From: Kocuria rosea subsp. polaris
GTDB taxonomy: Bacteria > Actinomycetota > Actinomycetes > Actinomycetales > Micrococcaceae
Reading direction: 5' to 3'
NCBI RefSeq assembly: GCF_001483755.1
Contig: NZ_LQBK01000002.1
Span: 257,041-321,040, forward strand
DNA: 64,000 nucleotides
Part shown: piece by piece, positions 45,508 to 53,263 of the stretch
How the letters are laid out: each line of letters begins with the position of its first letter
How positions within the stretch are numbered: position 1 is the first letter of the stretch
The notes under the pieces: model-generated
What the model was told of the DNA's origin: nothing
What the model saw: only the letters and a program-made list of their open reading frames with translations
Databases searched by the model: none
Made by a program: the position numbers and the translations under genes

Positions 45508-46413
45508 ATGATCTGGGTGAGCAGCTCGGCCGTGCTGGCCGTCGTCTGCGCGCTCTCGCTGTTCTGGGTCGTGCCCCGGCTGCAGCGCCGCCGGGAGGAC
45601 GCCGAGGAGGCGCAGCCCGGCGCCGATCCCGCCCCGGACCACCTCCCCGCGCCCATCGCGCAGCCCGCACCCGCGTCCCGCCGACGAAGGAACATCATGG
45701 CGACCACCGACACCGACCCCCGTCCCGCCGACGGCGGCCCCGGCCGCTCCGGCACCGGTGCCCTGCGCATCCGGCGGGACCGCGCCGGGATCCTGCTCGT
45801 CGGATGCGCCGCCCTCCTGGGCGGGCTCCTCACCGCCGTCGTCGCACCGTTCTCCGCCGCGGTCAGCTGGCCGTGGCCGGTGTTCCTGCTGCTGCTCGCC
45901 GTCGGCTCCGTCCTGGCCCTGCGCTACCTGGCCGTCCAGGACCGGGCCGCCCGCCGCGCCGCGCGCCCGGCGGTCCGGACCCCGGAGGAGCAGGAGGAGC
46001 CGCACGCGCCGCGCGAGGACGTCGCCCTGTTCGACAACGAGCACGCCGTGGCGGAGGAGGTCCGCGAGCAGTCGCGCCGGGCCGCCGAGGACCTCGACCT
46101 GCCCGCCGCCGAGGAGCAGCCCCGCACGCCCGCCCCGCCGGCCTTCACGGTCGAGGAGCTGCGCGCCGAGGCCCTGCGGGTGGCCCGCGAGTCCGCCCCG
46201 GCGGCCCCGGGCCGGACCTGGGAGCCCGTCCCCGTGCCGCGGCCGACGTACGCCGAGGCCCCCGTGGTCCAGCGGCCGGAACCGGAGCCCCTGCCGGTCC
46301 CGGAGCAGCCCACCTCCCGCTCCACGAGCCTGAAGGACGCCGTGCGCGCGGGCGAGGAGCAGGGACGCGCCGCCCTCGACCTCGACGACGTCCTCAAGCG
46401 CCGCCGCGCCTGA
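45508..46413 (+). CDS. Membrane protein resembling the gephyrin-like receptor GlpR
   Basis: 301 residues. A first helix (WVSSSAVLAVVCALSLFWVVPRL) is followed by a basic stretch and a cytoplasmic linker, then two close helices near residues 92-115 and 118-144, and a long acidic cytoplasmic tail. The VPRLQRRRED junction and the place after galU and rimJ match mycobacterial Rv0996, the counterpart of corynebacterial GlpR, which tethers the MoeA-like Glp and FtsZ at the division site. I assign it by topology and synteny, not by a strong motif. The ATG has AAGGCAGGA upstream. A terminator follows. Confidence 0.55.
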   Translation: MIWVSSSAVLAVVCALSLFWVVPRLQRRREDAEEAQPGADPAPDHLPAPIAQPAPASRRRRNIMATTDTDPRPADGGPGRSGTGALRIRRDRAGILLVGCAALLGGLLTAVVAPFSAAVSWPWPVFLLLLAVGSVLALRYLAVQDRAARRAARPAVRTPEEQEEPHAPREDVALFDNEHAVAEEVREQSRRAAEDLDLPAAEEQPRTPAPPAFTVEELRAEALRVARESAPAAPGRTWEPVPVPRPTYAEAPVVQRPEPEPLPVPEQPTSRSTSLKDAVRAGEEQGRAALDLDDVLKRRRA

Positions 46414-46449
46414 CCGCACGCGCCGCGCAGCCCGGTGCGCCGGGCCGCC

Positions 46450-46490
46450 CGAACCGCCGCACGCTCCCTCCGGGACCGTGCGGCGGTTCG
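46450..46490 (+). terminator. Terminator after the galU-rimJ-glpR genes
   Basis: Perfect 14-bp stem (46450-46463 with 46477-46490) and a 13-base loop, 36 bases after the GlpR-like stop. Confidence 0.75.
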
Positions 46491-46518
46491 CGCTTCCGGG
46501 GGTGGCGCGCCGTCCCGG

Positions 46519-46524
46519 TATCAT
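46519..46524 (+). promoter_or_regulatory. Candidate -10 element of the CYTH-CHAD gene
   Basis: TATCAT, 59 bases before the ATG and just after a terminator; one of the most A/T-rich hexamers in this part. The leader ends with AGGAGGA. Confidence 0.45.
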
Positions 46525-46582
46525 CGCCGCAACGGCCGGCCGCCGGGCCCGGCGGCCGGTGGCCCCGACGAGGAGGACACCC

Positions 46583-48253
46583 ATGACCGCCGTCGCCCAC
46601 CGCGAGGTCGAGCGCAAGTACGAGTTCCCGGAGGGCGCCGAGGCCCGTGTGGACTGGAGCGGACTGGAGGGGTGGACGGTCTCGGCGGACCCCGTGGAGC
46701 ACCGCATGGAGGCCGTCTACCACGACACCCAGGACATGGCCCTCGGCCGGCGGCTGGTCGCGCTGCGCCGGCGCCGGGGCGGGGCCGACGACGGATGGCA
46801 CGTGAAGTTCTCCGGCCCGGGCGGGCGCCACGAGTTCCAGGTGCCGCTGCTGCGCACGCCGGACCGGATGCCGGCGTCCGTGCGGAACCTGCTCGCGGGG
46901 CTGACCGGCGGTCAGGAGCTGCGCCCGGTCGCGACGCTCCGCACGGTCCGGCAGGTGCGCACGATCAGCGACAGCACGGGGGCGGAGGTCGCCGAGCTCG
47001 CCGCGGACGTCGTCGAGGCCGTCGACGAGCGCACCGGCACGGAGCGGTCCTGGTCGGAGTGGGAGGTCGAGCTCCTCGACGGCACGGTCCCCGAGGAGCG
47101 CCAGGAGCAGATCTTCGCCGCGGTCGAGGCCGTGGTCCGCGCGGCCGGCGGGACGCCGTCCACCTCCCGGGCGAAGATCGCGCGCGCCCTCGGCGAGGAG
47201 GACGGCGGCACCCCGGTGCCGCCCGAGCAGGAGCAGCAGGCGGAGAGCACGGGGACGAAGAGGAAGCGGAAGAAGGACACGAAGGGCAAGGGCCAGGGCC
47301 AGAAGGGCAAGGGCAAGGGCCGGGGCAAGAAGGCGGGCAAGGAGCCCGGGCCGGACGTGCTGCGGGCCGTGCTCGGGGAACTCGCGGAGCAGCTCGTGCT
47401 CTGGGACCTGCAGGTCCGCCTCGACGTGCCGGACGCGGTGCACCAGATGCGCGTGACGTCGCGCTCCCTGCGCAGCGTCCTCAAGGCCGCCGCGCCGCTG
47501 CTCGAGGGGGACGCGGCGGAGGAGCTCGACGCCGGGCTGCGCCGGCTCGCCCGTGCCCTGTCCGAGGCGCGGGACGCGGAGGTCACCGCGGAGCTGATGA
47601 CCGGGCGCGTGGCCGAGCTCGACGGCCGGGTGGGGCCGGCCGAGGCGGAAGCCCTGCAGCGGCGGGCGGAGGAGCAGGCACGGACGGCGGCCGGGAAGGT
47701 GCGGCGGCACGTGACGGGCCGGGAGCACCTGCAGCTCCTCGCGGACGTCCAGGACGTCGCGGCGGCTCCGCCCGTGACCGGGGAGTGCACCCGGCTCTCG
47801 GCGCGCGAGGTCTCCGACGTGCTGGTGCACCGGGCGCTGCGGAAGGTGGTGCGCGTCGCCGAGCGCGTCGCCGAGGCCGAGCAGGCCGGCGGGACGGAGC
47901 AGGCCGGCGGGCCGCAGCGGCTGGAGCACCTGCACGACGTTCGCAAGGCGGTCAAGCGCGTGCGCTACGTCGACGCCGTCCTGGACCGGACCGGGATGCG
48001 GCCCGGCAAGCAGCTTCGGCGCGCGGCCCGGGACGCCGAGGACTACCAGGACGAGCTGGGCCGGATCATGGACGCCGCGGTGCTGGAGCGATGGCTCGCC
48101 GACACGGCGGGCGCGCTCCGGCGCACGGGGGAGGACCGCTACGCCGTGGGGGCGCTGCACGGCGCGGAGGTCGTACGGCTGCGCGCCGGGACGGACGGCG
48201 GCGTGGACGTGGTGGGGGTGCTCCTGTCCCAGCTGCGCGAGGACCTCGGCTGA
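46583..48253 (+). CDS. CYTH and CHAD domain protein with Lys/Gly-rich linker
   Basis: 556 residues. The CYTH domain (about 1-205) starts with the EVERKYEF signature and has YHDTQDMALGRRLVALRRRRGG, WHVKFSG and WSEWEVELLDG, the charged tunnel residues that bind triphosphate. The CHAD domain (about 255-556) has VHQMRVTSRSLRSVLKAAAPLL and HDVRKAVKRVRYVDAVLD, helices with conserved His and Arg that bind polyphosphate in known members. The domains are joined by a linker of about 35 residues, nearly all Lys, Gly, Arg and Gln (KRKRKKDTKGKGQGQKGKGK...). A tripolyphosphatase or polyphosphate-binding role is likely. ATG follows AGGAGGA. Confidence 0.88.
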   Translation: MTAVAHREVERKYEFPEGAEARVDWSGLEGWTVSADPVEHRMEAVYHDTQDMALGRRLVALRRRRGGADDGWHVKFSGPGGRHEFQVPLLRTPDRMPASVRNLLAGLTGGQELRPVATLRTVRQVRTISDSTGAEVAELAADVVEAVDERTGTERSWSEWEVELLDGTVPEERQEQIFAAVEAVVRAAGGTPSTSRAKIARALGEEDGGTPVPPEQEQQAESTGTKRKRKKDTKGKGQGQKGKGKGRGKKAGKEPGPDVLRAVLGELAEQLVLWDLQVRLDVPDAVHQMRVTSRSLRSVLKAAAPLLEGDAAEELDAGLRRLARALSEARDAEVTAELMTGRVAELDGRVGPAEAEALQRRAEEQARTAAGKVRRHVTGREHLQLLADVQDVAAAPPVTGECTRLSAREVSDVLVHRALRKVVRVAERVAEAEQAGGTEQAGGPQRLEHLHDVRKAVKRVRYVDAVLDRTGMRPGKQLRRAARDAEDYQDELGRIMDAAVLERWLADTAGALRRTGEDRYAVGALHGAEVVRLRAGTDGGVDVVGVLLSQLREDLG

Positions 48254-48294
48254 GGAGGCCCCCGGGGACACGGGGGAGGAGGCCCGGCAACGAC

Positions 48295-48327
48295 GAAGCG
48301 GGACATCCCGGTGGGATGTCCCGCTTC
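48295..48327. terminator. Bidirectional terminator between CYTH-CHAD gene and tRNA-Ala
   Basis: Perfect 15-bp stem (48295-48309 with 48313-48327) and a 3-base loop. It lies 41 bases after the CYTH-CHAD stop and 9 bases beyond the tRNA 3' end on the other strand, so it can end both transcripts. Confidence 0.85.
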
Positions 48328-48336
48328 CTCGATCCG

Positions 48337-48409
48337 TGGAGCTAAGGGGAATCGAACCCCTGACCTTTTCATTGCGAACGAAACGCTCTACCAACTGAGC
48401 TATAGCCCC
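48337..48409 (-). tRNA. tRNA-Ala (anticodon CGC)
   Basis: 73 bases that fold into a full cloverleaf on the minus strand: acceptor stem GGGGCTA with TAGCTCC, D-arm GCTC-AGTTGGTA-GAGC, anticodon loop TTCGCAA with anticodon CGC (reads GCG), T-arm with GGTTCGATTCC. The G3-U70 pair, the identity element for alanyl-tRNA synthetase, is present. CCA is not encoded. A TATAGGAT element on the same strand (48424-48431) is a possible -10. Confidence 0.95.
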
Positions 48410-48423
48410 GGAGCAACCGTTCC

Positions 48424-48431
48424 ATCCTATA
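48424..48431 (-). promoter_or_regulatory. Candidate -10 element of tRNA-Ala
   Basis: TATAGGAT on the minus strand, 14 bases before the mature tRNA 5' end. No clear -35. Confidence 0.45.
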
Positions 48432-48515
48432 CATCCCGCGCCGGTTTCGCATCCCGGGCGGCCGGCGCGTCCCGGACGACGTCCGCCGGTGGCCGGGAGC
48501 GGGCCGGGCAGTGGG

Positions 48516-48521
48516 TAGATT
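48516..48521 (+). promoter_or_regulatory. -10 hexamer of a leaderless transcript (LysR-effector-like gene)
   Basis: TAGATT, seven bases, then the ATG at 48529. It excludes the longer open frame from 48511, which would begin upstream of the transcript. Confidence 0.6.
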
Positions 48522-48528
48522 GGCCGCC

Positions 48529-49431
48529 ATGGACGACACGCCCGGACCCCAGGACCCCGCAGCCGAGCCGGCCGCCCCGCCGGCCGGGGGGACGGCCGAC
48601 CTGGTGGTCGCCTTCGTCCCCGGCGTGATGCCCGGCAAGTGGTTCTTCCGGTGGCGGGACCGCAATCCGGTCCGGGTGCTGGCCGAGCGCCCGCTGGAGG
48701 CGGACGGGTGGCAGGACGAGCTGGCCGCGGGGCGCGCCCACGCGTGCTTCGTGCGGCTGCCCGCGCACCCGCGGACCGGGGTCGACGACCTCACCGCGCT
48801 GCGCGAGCGGTACCGGGCGGTGGAGCTGTACGCGGAGCAGCAGGTCGTGGTGCTGCCCCGGGACCACGAGCTGACCCTGCTCGACGAGGTGCCGGTCGCC
48901 GAGCTCGTGCACGAGGTGCTGCTGCAGGACTCCGCGACCCTGCCCGAGCGGCACCGGCTGCGCTCCCCGGAGGCGGTCGCCGCCGACGCGCCGCCCCCGG
49001 TGCGCCACGCCCGGGACGCCGTCGAGCTCGTCGCCGCCGGGCTCGGCCTGGTGGTCGTGCCCATGTCCCTCGCGCGGCTGCACCACCGCAAGGACCTCGT
49101 GCACCGGGTGGTGCCCGATGCCGCCGCGGTCCCCGTGGCGCTCGTGTGGCCGCAGGACCTGCCGGCGGAGCAGGAGGAGCTCGTGCAGGACTTCGTGGGC
49201 GTGGTCCGCGGGCGGGGGCTCAACAGCTCCCGCGGCGGGGCCGCTGCCACGTCCCGGTCCGCCGAGGACCGGCCCCCGTCCGGCGGGAAGCAGCCGCGGG
49301 CGTCGTCGTCGCGCCGTGGGGGGCAGCCCCCGCAGGGGGCGCGGCGGGCGGGCGGCCCCCGGGGAGGCGCCCGCGGTGGTCGCGGCGGGCCCCAGGGCGG
49401 CCGCCGGACCGGCGGCCGCGGCCGGCGCTGA
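48529..49431 (+). CDS. LysR substrate-binding-domain protein without HTH, with RGG-rich tail
   Basis: 300 residues. After a Pro/Ala-rich start, residues about 25-225 look like the effector domain of LysR regulators: DLVVAFVPGVMPGKWFFRWRDRNP, the LSLVP-like core, QQVVVLPRDHELTLLDEVPVAELVHEVLL and LVAAGLGLVVVPMSLARL. There is no N-terminal winged helix, so it is not a classical regulator. The last 70 residues are Arg/Gly-rich (RRGGQPPQGARRAGGPRGGARG...), like RGG RNA-binding regions. A role as ligand sensor or RNA-associated protein is speculation. Confidence 0.7.
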   Translation: MDDTPGPQDPAAEPAAPPAGGTADLVVAFVPGVMPGKWFFRWRDRNPVRVLAERPLEADGWQDELAAGRAHACFVRLPAHPRTGVDDLTALRERYRAVELYAEQQVVVLPRDHELTLLDEVPVAELVHEVLLQDSATLPERHRLRSPEAVAADAPPPVRHARDAVELVAAGLGLVVVPMSLARLHHRKDLVHRVVPDAAAVPVALVWPQDLPAEQEELVQDFVGVVRGRGLNSSRGGAAATSRSAEDRPPSGGKQPRASSSRRGGQPPQGARRAGGPRGGARGGRGGPQGGRRTGGRGRR

Positions 49432-49442
49432 GCGCGGACGGC

Positions 49443-49754
49443 CTACTGCTGCTCGACGGCCACCGAGTAGGACCACAGCTCCGAGGAGGTGCCCACGGGA
49501 CGCGGGCGCTCGCCCTCCCCGCCGCCGTGGGAGCGGGCGAAGTCCTGCGAGGACCGCCAGGCGTCGTAGGACTGCTCGTCGGCCCACCGGGTGAGCACGA
49601 GCCACTGCGTGCGCCCGTCCGTGGGCTGCAGCAGCTCGAAGCCCTCGAAGCCGGCGACCCCGGACATGGACCCGCTGTGGGCGGCGAAGCGCCGGCCCAG
49701 CTCGTCGCCGGAGTCGGCGGGGACGGTGATGGCGTTGATCTTGACGATGCTCAT
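49443..49754 (-). CDS. Antibiotic biosynthesis monooxygenase (ABM) domain protein
   Basis: 103 residues forming a single ferredoxin-like ABM domain: IVKINAITVPADSGDELGRRFAAHSGSMSGVAGFEGFELLQPTDGRTQWLVLTRWADEQSYDAWRSSQDFARSH. Members include haem-degrading enzymes (IsdG-like) and cofactor-free monooxygenases; the F-E-G-F-E-L-L and W-x(7)-W pattern is compatible with either. It overlaps the upstream MscS gene by four bases (ATGA), so the two are co-translated. Convergent with the preceding gene, 11 bases apart. Confidence 0.85.
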   Translation of the reverse strand: MSIVKINAITVPADSGDELGRRFAAHSGSMSGVAGFEGFELLQPTDGRTQWLVLTRWADEQSYDAWRSSQDFARSHGGGEGERPRPVGTSSELWSYSVAVEQQ

Positions 49755-50758
49755 GCGTCCGATCCTGGCACATCGCGCCGGACGGCCCGGACCTGGCCCG
49801 TCTCCGGCGGGCCGGGGGCGGCGCCGGCATCGGCCTGTCGGATCACGGTCTGGTTCAGCAGGGGCACGTGCAGGCCCTCGCGGTCGAGCATCTTCTTGAG
49901 CCGCAGCCGCAGCGCCCGGGCCACGTCCCACTGCTTGAGGGGCACGGTGCGCACCGCCACGCGCACGGTGACGGACTCGCCGGTCACGGCCTCGACGCCC
50001 CACACCTCCGGGTCCTCGGTGATGTACTCGCCCACCTTCGGGTCGTCCCGCAGCAGGCCCGCCTCGTGCAGGATCAGCTCCGTCACCAGCTCGATGTTCG
50101 TGTCGTAGGGCACCGGCAGGTCCAGCACGCAGCGGGCCCAGCCCTGGGACTGGTTGCCCACGCGCAGGATCTCCCCGTTGCGCACGTGCCACAGGGTGCC
50201 GTTGACGTCCCGGACCTGGGTCACGCGCAGCCCCACGGACTCGACGGTCCCGCTCGCCTCCCCGAGGTCGACGACGTCCCCGATGCCGAGCTGGTCCTCC
50301 GCGACCATGAAGATCCCGGACAGGTAGTCCTTCACGAGCGACTGCGCCCCGAAGCTCAGGGCCACGCCGGCGATGCCGGCGGACGCCAGGACGGGACCGA
50401 TGTCGTAGTCCAGCTCCGAGATGATCATCACCAGGGCGACCGCCCAGATCACCACCGTCGCCACGGACGAGAGCACCGAGCCGATGGTGTGGGCGCGCTG
50501 GACCTGCCGGGCGCCGGCCAGGCCCGCGTCCTCGACCCAGCGGGGCCGGCCCCGCTCCATCCGGCGCACGATCCGCGACCGGCTGCCCTTCGCGATCCCC
50601 CCGGTGACCCGGCGGATCAGCAGACGCACCACCGCCGCCAGGATCGAGGCGCCCAGCAGCACCAGCAGGATCCGCAGCGGCTTGTCGAGCCAGAACTCCC
50701 ACATCGGGTCGAGGCCGGGGACGGGGGAGGACAGGGGGAGGAGGACGGGGAGGGGCAT
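49751..50758 (-). CDS. MscS-type mechanosensitive ion channel
   Basis: Emergency channel that opens on membrane tension during osmotic down-shock. The 335-residue protein has two to three helices (LRILLVLLGASILAAVVRLLI, SVLSSVATVVIWAVALVMIISEL) and the pore-lining TM3 GIAGVALSFGAQSLVKDYLSGIFMVAEDQLGIGDVVDLG, the MscS hallmark. Then come the beta domain (GTVESVGLRVTQVRDVNGTLWHVRNGEI) and a C-terminal domain. The ATG lies six bases after a TACGCT hexamer on this strand. Confidence 0.93.
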   Translation of the reverse strand: MPLPVLLPLSSPVPGLDPMWEFWLDKPLRILLVLLGASILAAVVRLLIRRVTGGIAKGSRSRIVRRMERGRPRWVEDAGLAGARQVQRAHTIGSVLSSVATVVIWAVALVMIISELDYDIGPVLASAGIAGVALSFGAQSLVKDYLSGIFMVAEDQLGIGDVVDLGEASGTVESVGLRVTQVRDVNGTLWHVRNGEILRVGNQSQGWARCVLDLPVPYDTNIELVTELILHEAGLLRDDPKVGEYITEDPEVWGVEAVTGESVTVRVAVRTVPLKQWDVARALRLRLKKMLDREGLHVPLLNQTVIRQADAGAAPGPPETGQVRAVRRDVPGSDA

Positions 50759-50764
50759 GGGGGA

Positions 50765-50770
50765 AGCGTA
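50765..50770 (-). promoter_or_regulatory. -10 hexamer of a leaderless mscS transcript
   Basis: Minus strand TACGCT, six bases, then the ATG of the MscS gene. Confidence 0.5.
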
Positions 50771-50881
50771 ACGAACCGCGTCGGCGGCCCGGCGCCCGTC
50801 CAGCCGCTCCCGGGCCGGGTCGGGCACAATGGTGGTCGCACCCACCGGGCCGCCACCGCCCCCGCCCAGCACCGAGGACCC

Positions 50882-51613
50882 ATGACCGCACCCAGCCCCG
50901 CCCCCACCGCCCCCACCGCAGCTCCCGGCCCGGACGTCCTCGCAGCCCAGGACTCCGGCGCCGAGACGCTGAGCGGGATCGCCGACTGGGCCGTCGACGT
51001 CATGGAGGCCATCGGGGCCCCGGGCGCCGGGCTGCTGGTCGCGCTCGAGAACCTCTTTCCCCCGCTGCCGTCCGAGGTGATCCTCCCGCTGGCGGGGTTC
51101 ACCGCGAGCCAGGGCAGCTTCTCCGTGGCGGGGGCGATCTTCTGGACCACGCTCGGCGCGGTGGTCGGCGCCGTGGCCCTCTACTGGGTCGGCGCCGCGC
51201 TCGGCCGCCGCCGGCTGCGGGCCGTCGTGGACCGGATGCCGCTCGTCGACCTGCACGACCTCGACCGCACCGAGGCGTGGTTCGAGCGGCACGGGAGGGC
51301 CGCGGTCTTCTTCGGGCGCATGATCCCGGTCTTCCGCTCGCTGATCTCGGTCCCCGCGGGCATCGAGCGGATGTCCTTCGGCGTGTTCGTCCTGCTCACC
51401 ACGGCGGGCTCGCTGATCTGGAACACCATCTTCGTGCTCGCCGGGTACTACCTCGGCGAGAACTGGCACATCGCCGAGCAGTACGCCGGCATCTTCTCCC
51501 GGGTGGTGATCGTCACCGTGGCGGTCCTCGCCGGCTGGTGGGTGCTCAAGCGGGTGCTGCGCAACCGCCGGGGCCTGTCCGACGCCGCCCGCCGCGAGCG
51601 CGGCCGGTCCTGA
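50882..51613 (+). CDS. DedA family membrane protein
   Basis: 243 residues with a Pro/Ala-rich N-terminus of about 25 and five or so helices. DedA motifs: ALENLFPPLPSEVILPLAGFTASQG (the Glu of FPPLPSE is essential in known members) and FFGRMIPVFRSLISVPAGIERMSFGVFVLLTTAGSLIWNT. The F-GR-IP-R-S-PAG pattern is conserved. DedA proteins are lipid scramblase-like and support membrane homeostasis, including undecaprenyl-phosphate or phosphatidylethanolamine flipping. ATG at 50882. Convergent with corA, nine bases apart. Confidence 0.93.
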   Translation: MTAPSPAPTAPTAAPGPDVLAAQDSGAETLSGIADWAVDVMEAIGAPGAGLLVALENLFPPLPSEVILPLAGFTASQGSFSVAGAIFWTTLGAVVGAVALYWVGAALGRRRLRAVVDRMPLVDLHDLDRTEAWFERHGRAAVFFGRMIPVFRSLISVPAGIERMSFGVFVLLTTAGSLIWNTIFVLAGYYLGENWHIAEQYAGIFSRVVIVTVAVLAGWWVLKRVLRNRRGLSDAARRERGRS

Positions 51614-51622
51614 CCGCCGCGC

Positions 51623-52663
51623 TCACAGCCACCGCTTGAGGCGGAAGACGGTGTAGAGCACCACGCCGGTCAGCAGCATCAGGACCAGGGCCATCGGATA
51701 GCCCCACACCCAGGACAGCTCCGGCATGAAGCGGAAGTTCATGCCGTACACGGAGCCGATGATCGAGGGGGCGAAGAGGATCGCCGCCCAGGACGAGATC
51801 CGCTTCATCTGCTCGTTCTGCTCGATGGCGGCCTCGTTCTGCCGGGCGGCGAGCTGGGTGGAGTCCAGCATGAGGGCGTTGGTCAGCGAGGCCTGGAAGG
51901 CCTCGACCTTGTTGGTGACGAGGATCAGGTGGTCCAGGACGTCGCGGAGGCCGTGCCGCAGCTCCTGGGCCGCGCCGGTCTCGGCGAGCTCCTCGAGGAA
52001 CTGCCGCAGCTCCATCTCCAGCGGGGCGACCGCCCGGTGGAACGCGCTGACCTCCCGGGTGAGCTGGTAGATGCGCCGCGAGACGAGGCCGTCCCCGGAG
52101 CCGGAGAACAGGGCGTCCGAGATCTCGTCGATGTCGTTCTCGAGCCCCTCGACCACGGGGAAGTAGTCGTCCACGGTCTGGTCGAGCACGGCGTGGAGCA
52201 CGGCCTCCGCGCCGGTGCCCAGCAGCGCAGGCTGGGCCTCCACCCGGGACCGGACCCGGCCCACCCGCCCGTGCTCGGACTGCCGGACGGTGAGCACGAA
52301 GCCGGGGCCCGTGACGATGTGGATCTCCCCGAAGTCGACCGTCTCGGTGGCGTCCTGGTAGACGGCCGGGCGCAGCACGGTGAACAGCATGTCCCCGTAG
52401 CGGTCGAGCTTGGGCCGCTGCTCGGCCTGCCGGATGTCCTCCACGGCGAGCTCGTGCAGCCCGAAGTGCTCGGCGAGGGAGTCGAGCTCGCTCGCGGAGG
52501 GCCGGTGCAGGCCGATCCAGACGAGGAGGCAGTGCTCCCCGGGCTCGGCGCAGCGGGGGTCCTCGGCCCGCAGCCGCGCGAGCAGGCGGTAGGTCTCCTC
52601 GAGCGTGGCCGGGGACGCGATGCGCTGCCCACCCCGGTAGACGGCGTTGTCGACGATGCTCAC
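51623..52663 (-). CDS. corA: CorA family magnesium/cobalt transporter
   Basis: 346-residue pentameric channel subunit. A large cytoplasmic N-terminal funnel (from SIVDNAVYRGGQRI, with AVEDIRQAEQRPKLDRYGDMLFTVLRP) leads to a long stalk helix. Two C-terminal helices carry the selectivity motif SVYGMNFRFMPEL between them and a basic end, FRLKRWL. The GTG at 52663 lies six bases after a GATAAT hexamer. It is divergent from the Nudix gene. Confidence 0.94.
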   Translation of the reverse strand: MSIVDNAVYRGGQRIASPATLEETYRLLARLRAEDPRCAEPGEHCLLVWIGLHRPSASELDSLAEHFGLHELAVEDIRQAEQRPKLDRYGDMLFTVLRPAVYQDATETVDFGEIHIVTGPGFVLTVRQSEHGRVGRVRSRVEAQPALLGTGAEAVLHAVLDQTVDDYFPVVEGLENDIDEISDALFSGSGDGLVSRRIYQLTREVSAFHRAVAPLEMELRQFLEELAETGAAQELRHGLRDVLDHLILVTNKVEAFQASLTNALMLDSTQLAARQNEAAIEQNEQMKRISSWAAILFAPSIIGSVYGMNFRFMPELSWVWGYPMALVLMLLTGVVLYTVFRLKRWL

Positions 52664-52669
52664 CCGGCC

Positions 52670-52675
52670 ATTATC
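52670..52675 (-). promoter_or_regulatory. -10 hexamer of a leaderless corA transcript
   Basis: Minus strand GATAAT, six bases, then the GTG of corA. Confidence 0.55.
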
Positions 52676-52777
52676 CCCGGGGGCGACCGCGGCGCCGCCG
52701 GTGGGCGCGCCCGGCCCGGGGGGCCGGGCGCGCCCCGGGTCCGGCGCGCGCCGTCCCCGGCCCGCGCCGGACGTTCC

Positions 52778-52783
52778 TAGAAT
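52778..52783 (+). promoter_or_regulatory. -10 hexamer of a leaderless Nudix transcript
   Basis: TAGAAT, six bases, then the ATG of the Nudix gene. Confidence 0.62.
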
Positions 52784-52789
52784 GGGGGC

Positions 52790-53263
52790 ATGAGTTTCCC
52801 CATGGACACCCGCGTGGGTGCCTACGCCGTCATCGTCCAGGACGGGGCGGTGCTGCTCAGCCACTGGAACCCTCGCCACCCCACGCTGCGGGGGGCGTGG
52901 AGCCTGCCCGGCGGCGGCATGGAGATCGGGGAGCAGCCGGCGCAGACCGCGGTCCGGGAGGTCCACGAGGAGACCGGGTTCACCGTGGAGCTCGACGAGC
53001 TCCTGGGCGTGCACAGCCGGCACATGGGGCCCGACGAGCGACTGGAAGGCCGCGGCCGGCCCTTCCACGCGCTGCGCGTGATCTACCGCGCCCACATCAC
53101 CGGCGGGACCCTCACCTCGGAGCTGGACGGGTCCTCCGACGAGGCCCGCTGGTTCCCCCTGTCCGCGCTGCCGCAACTGCCCCTGGTCGGCCTCGTGCCC
53201 GTCGGCCTCGAACTGGCCGGGCTCGTCGCTGCGGGCCCCGCGGACCCGGCGGAGGGCCGGTGA
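52790..53263 (+). CDS. Nudix hydrolase
   Basis: 157 residues. The Nudix box reads GGGMEIGEQPAQTAVREVHEETGF (about residues 42-65), with the metal-binding REVHEE core intact. The protein starts RVGAYAVIVQDGAVLLSHWN, a common opening of ADP-ribose/nucleotide pyrophosphatases of the MutT-like group. The substrate cannot be told. The stop overlaps the GTG of the binding-protein gene by four bases, an unexpected pairing. Confidence 0.9.
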   Translation: MSFPMDTRVGAYAVIVQDGAVLLSHWNPRHPTLRGAWSLPGGGMEIGEQPAQTAVREVHEETGFTVELDELLGVHSRHMGPDERLEGRGRPFHALRVIYRAHITGGTLTSELDGSSDEARWFPLSALPQLPLVGLVPVGLELAGLVAAGPADPAEGR

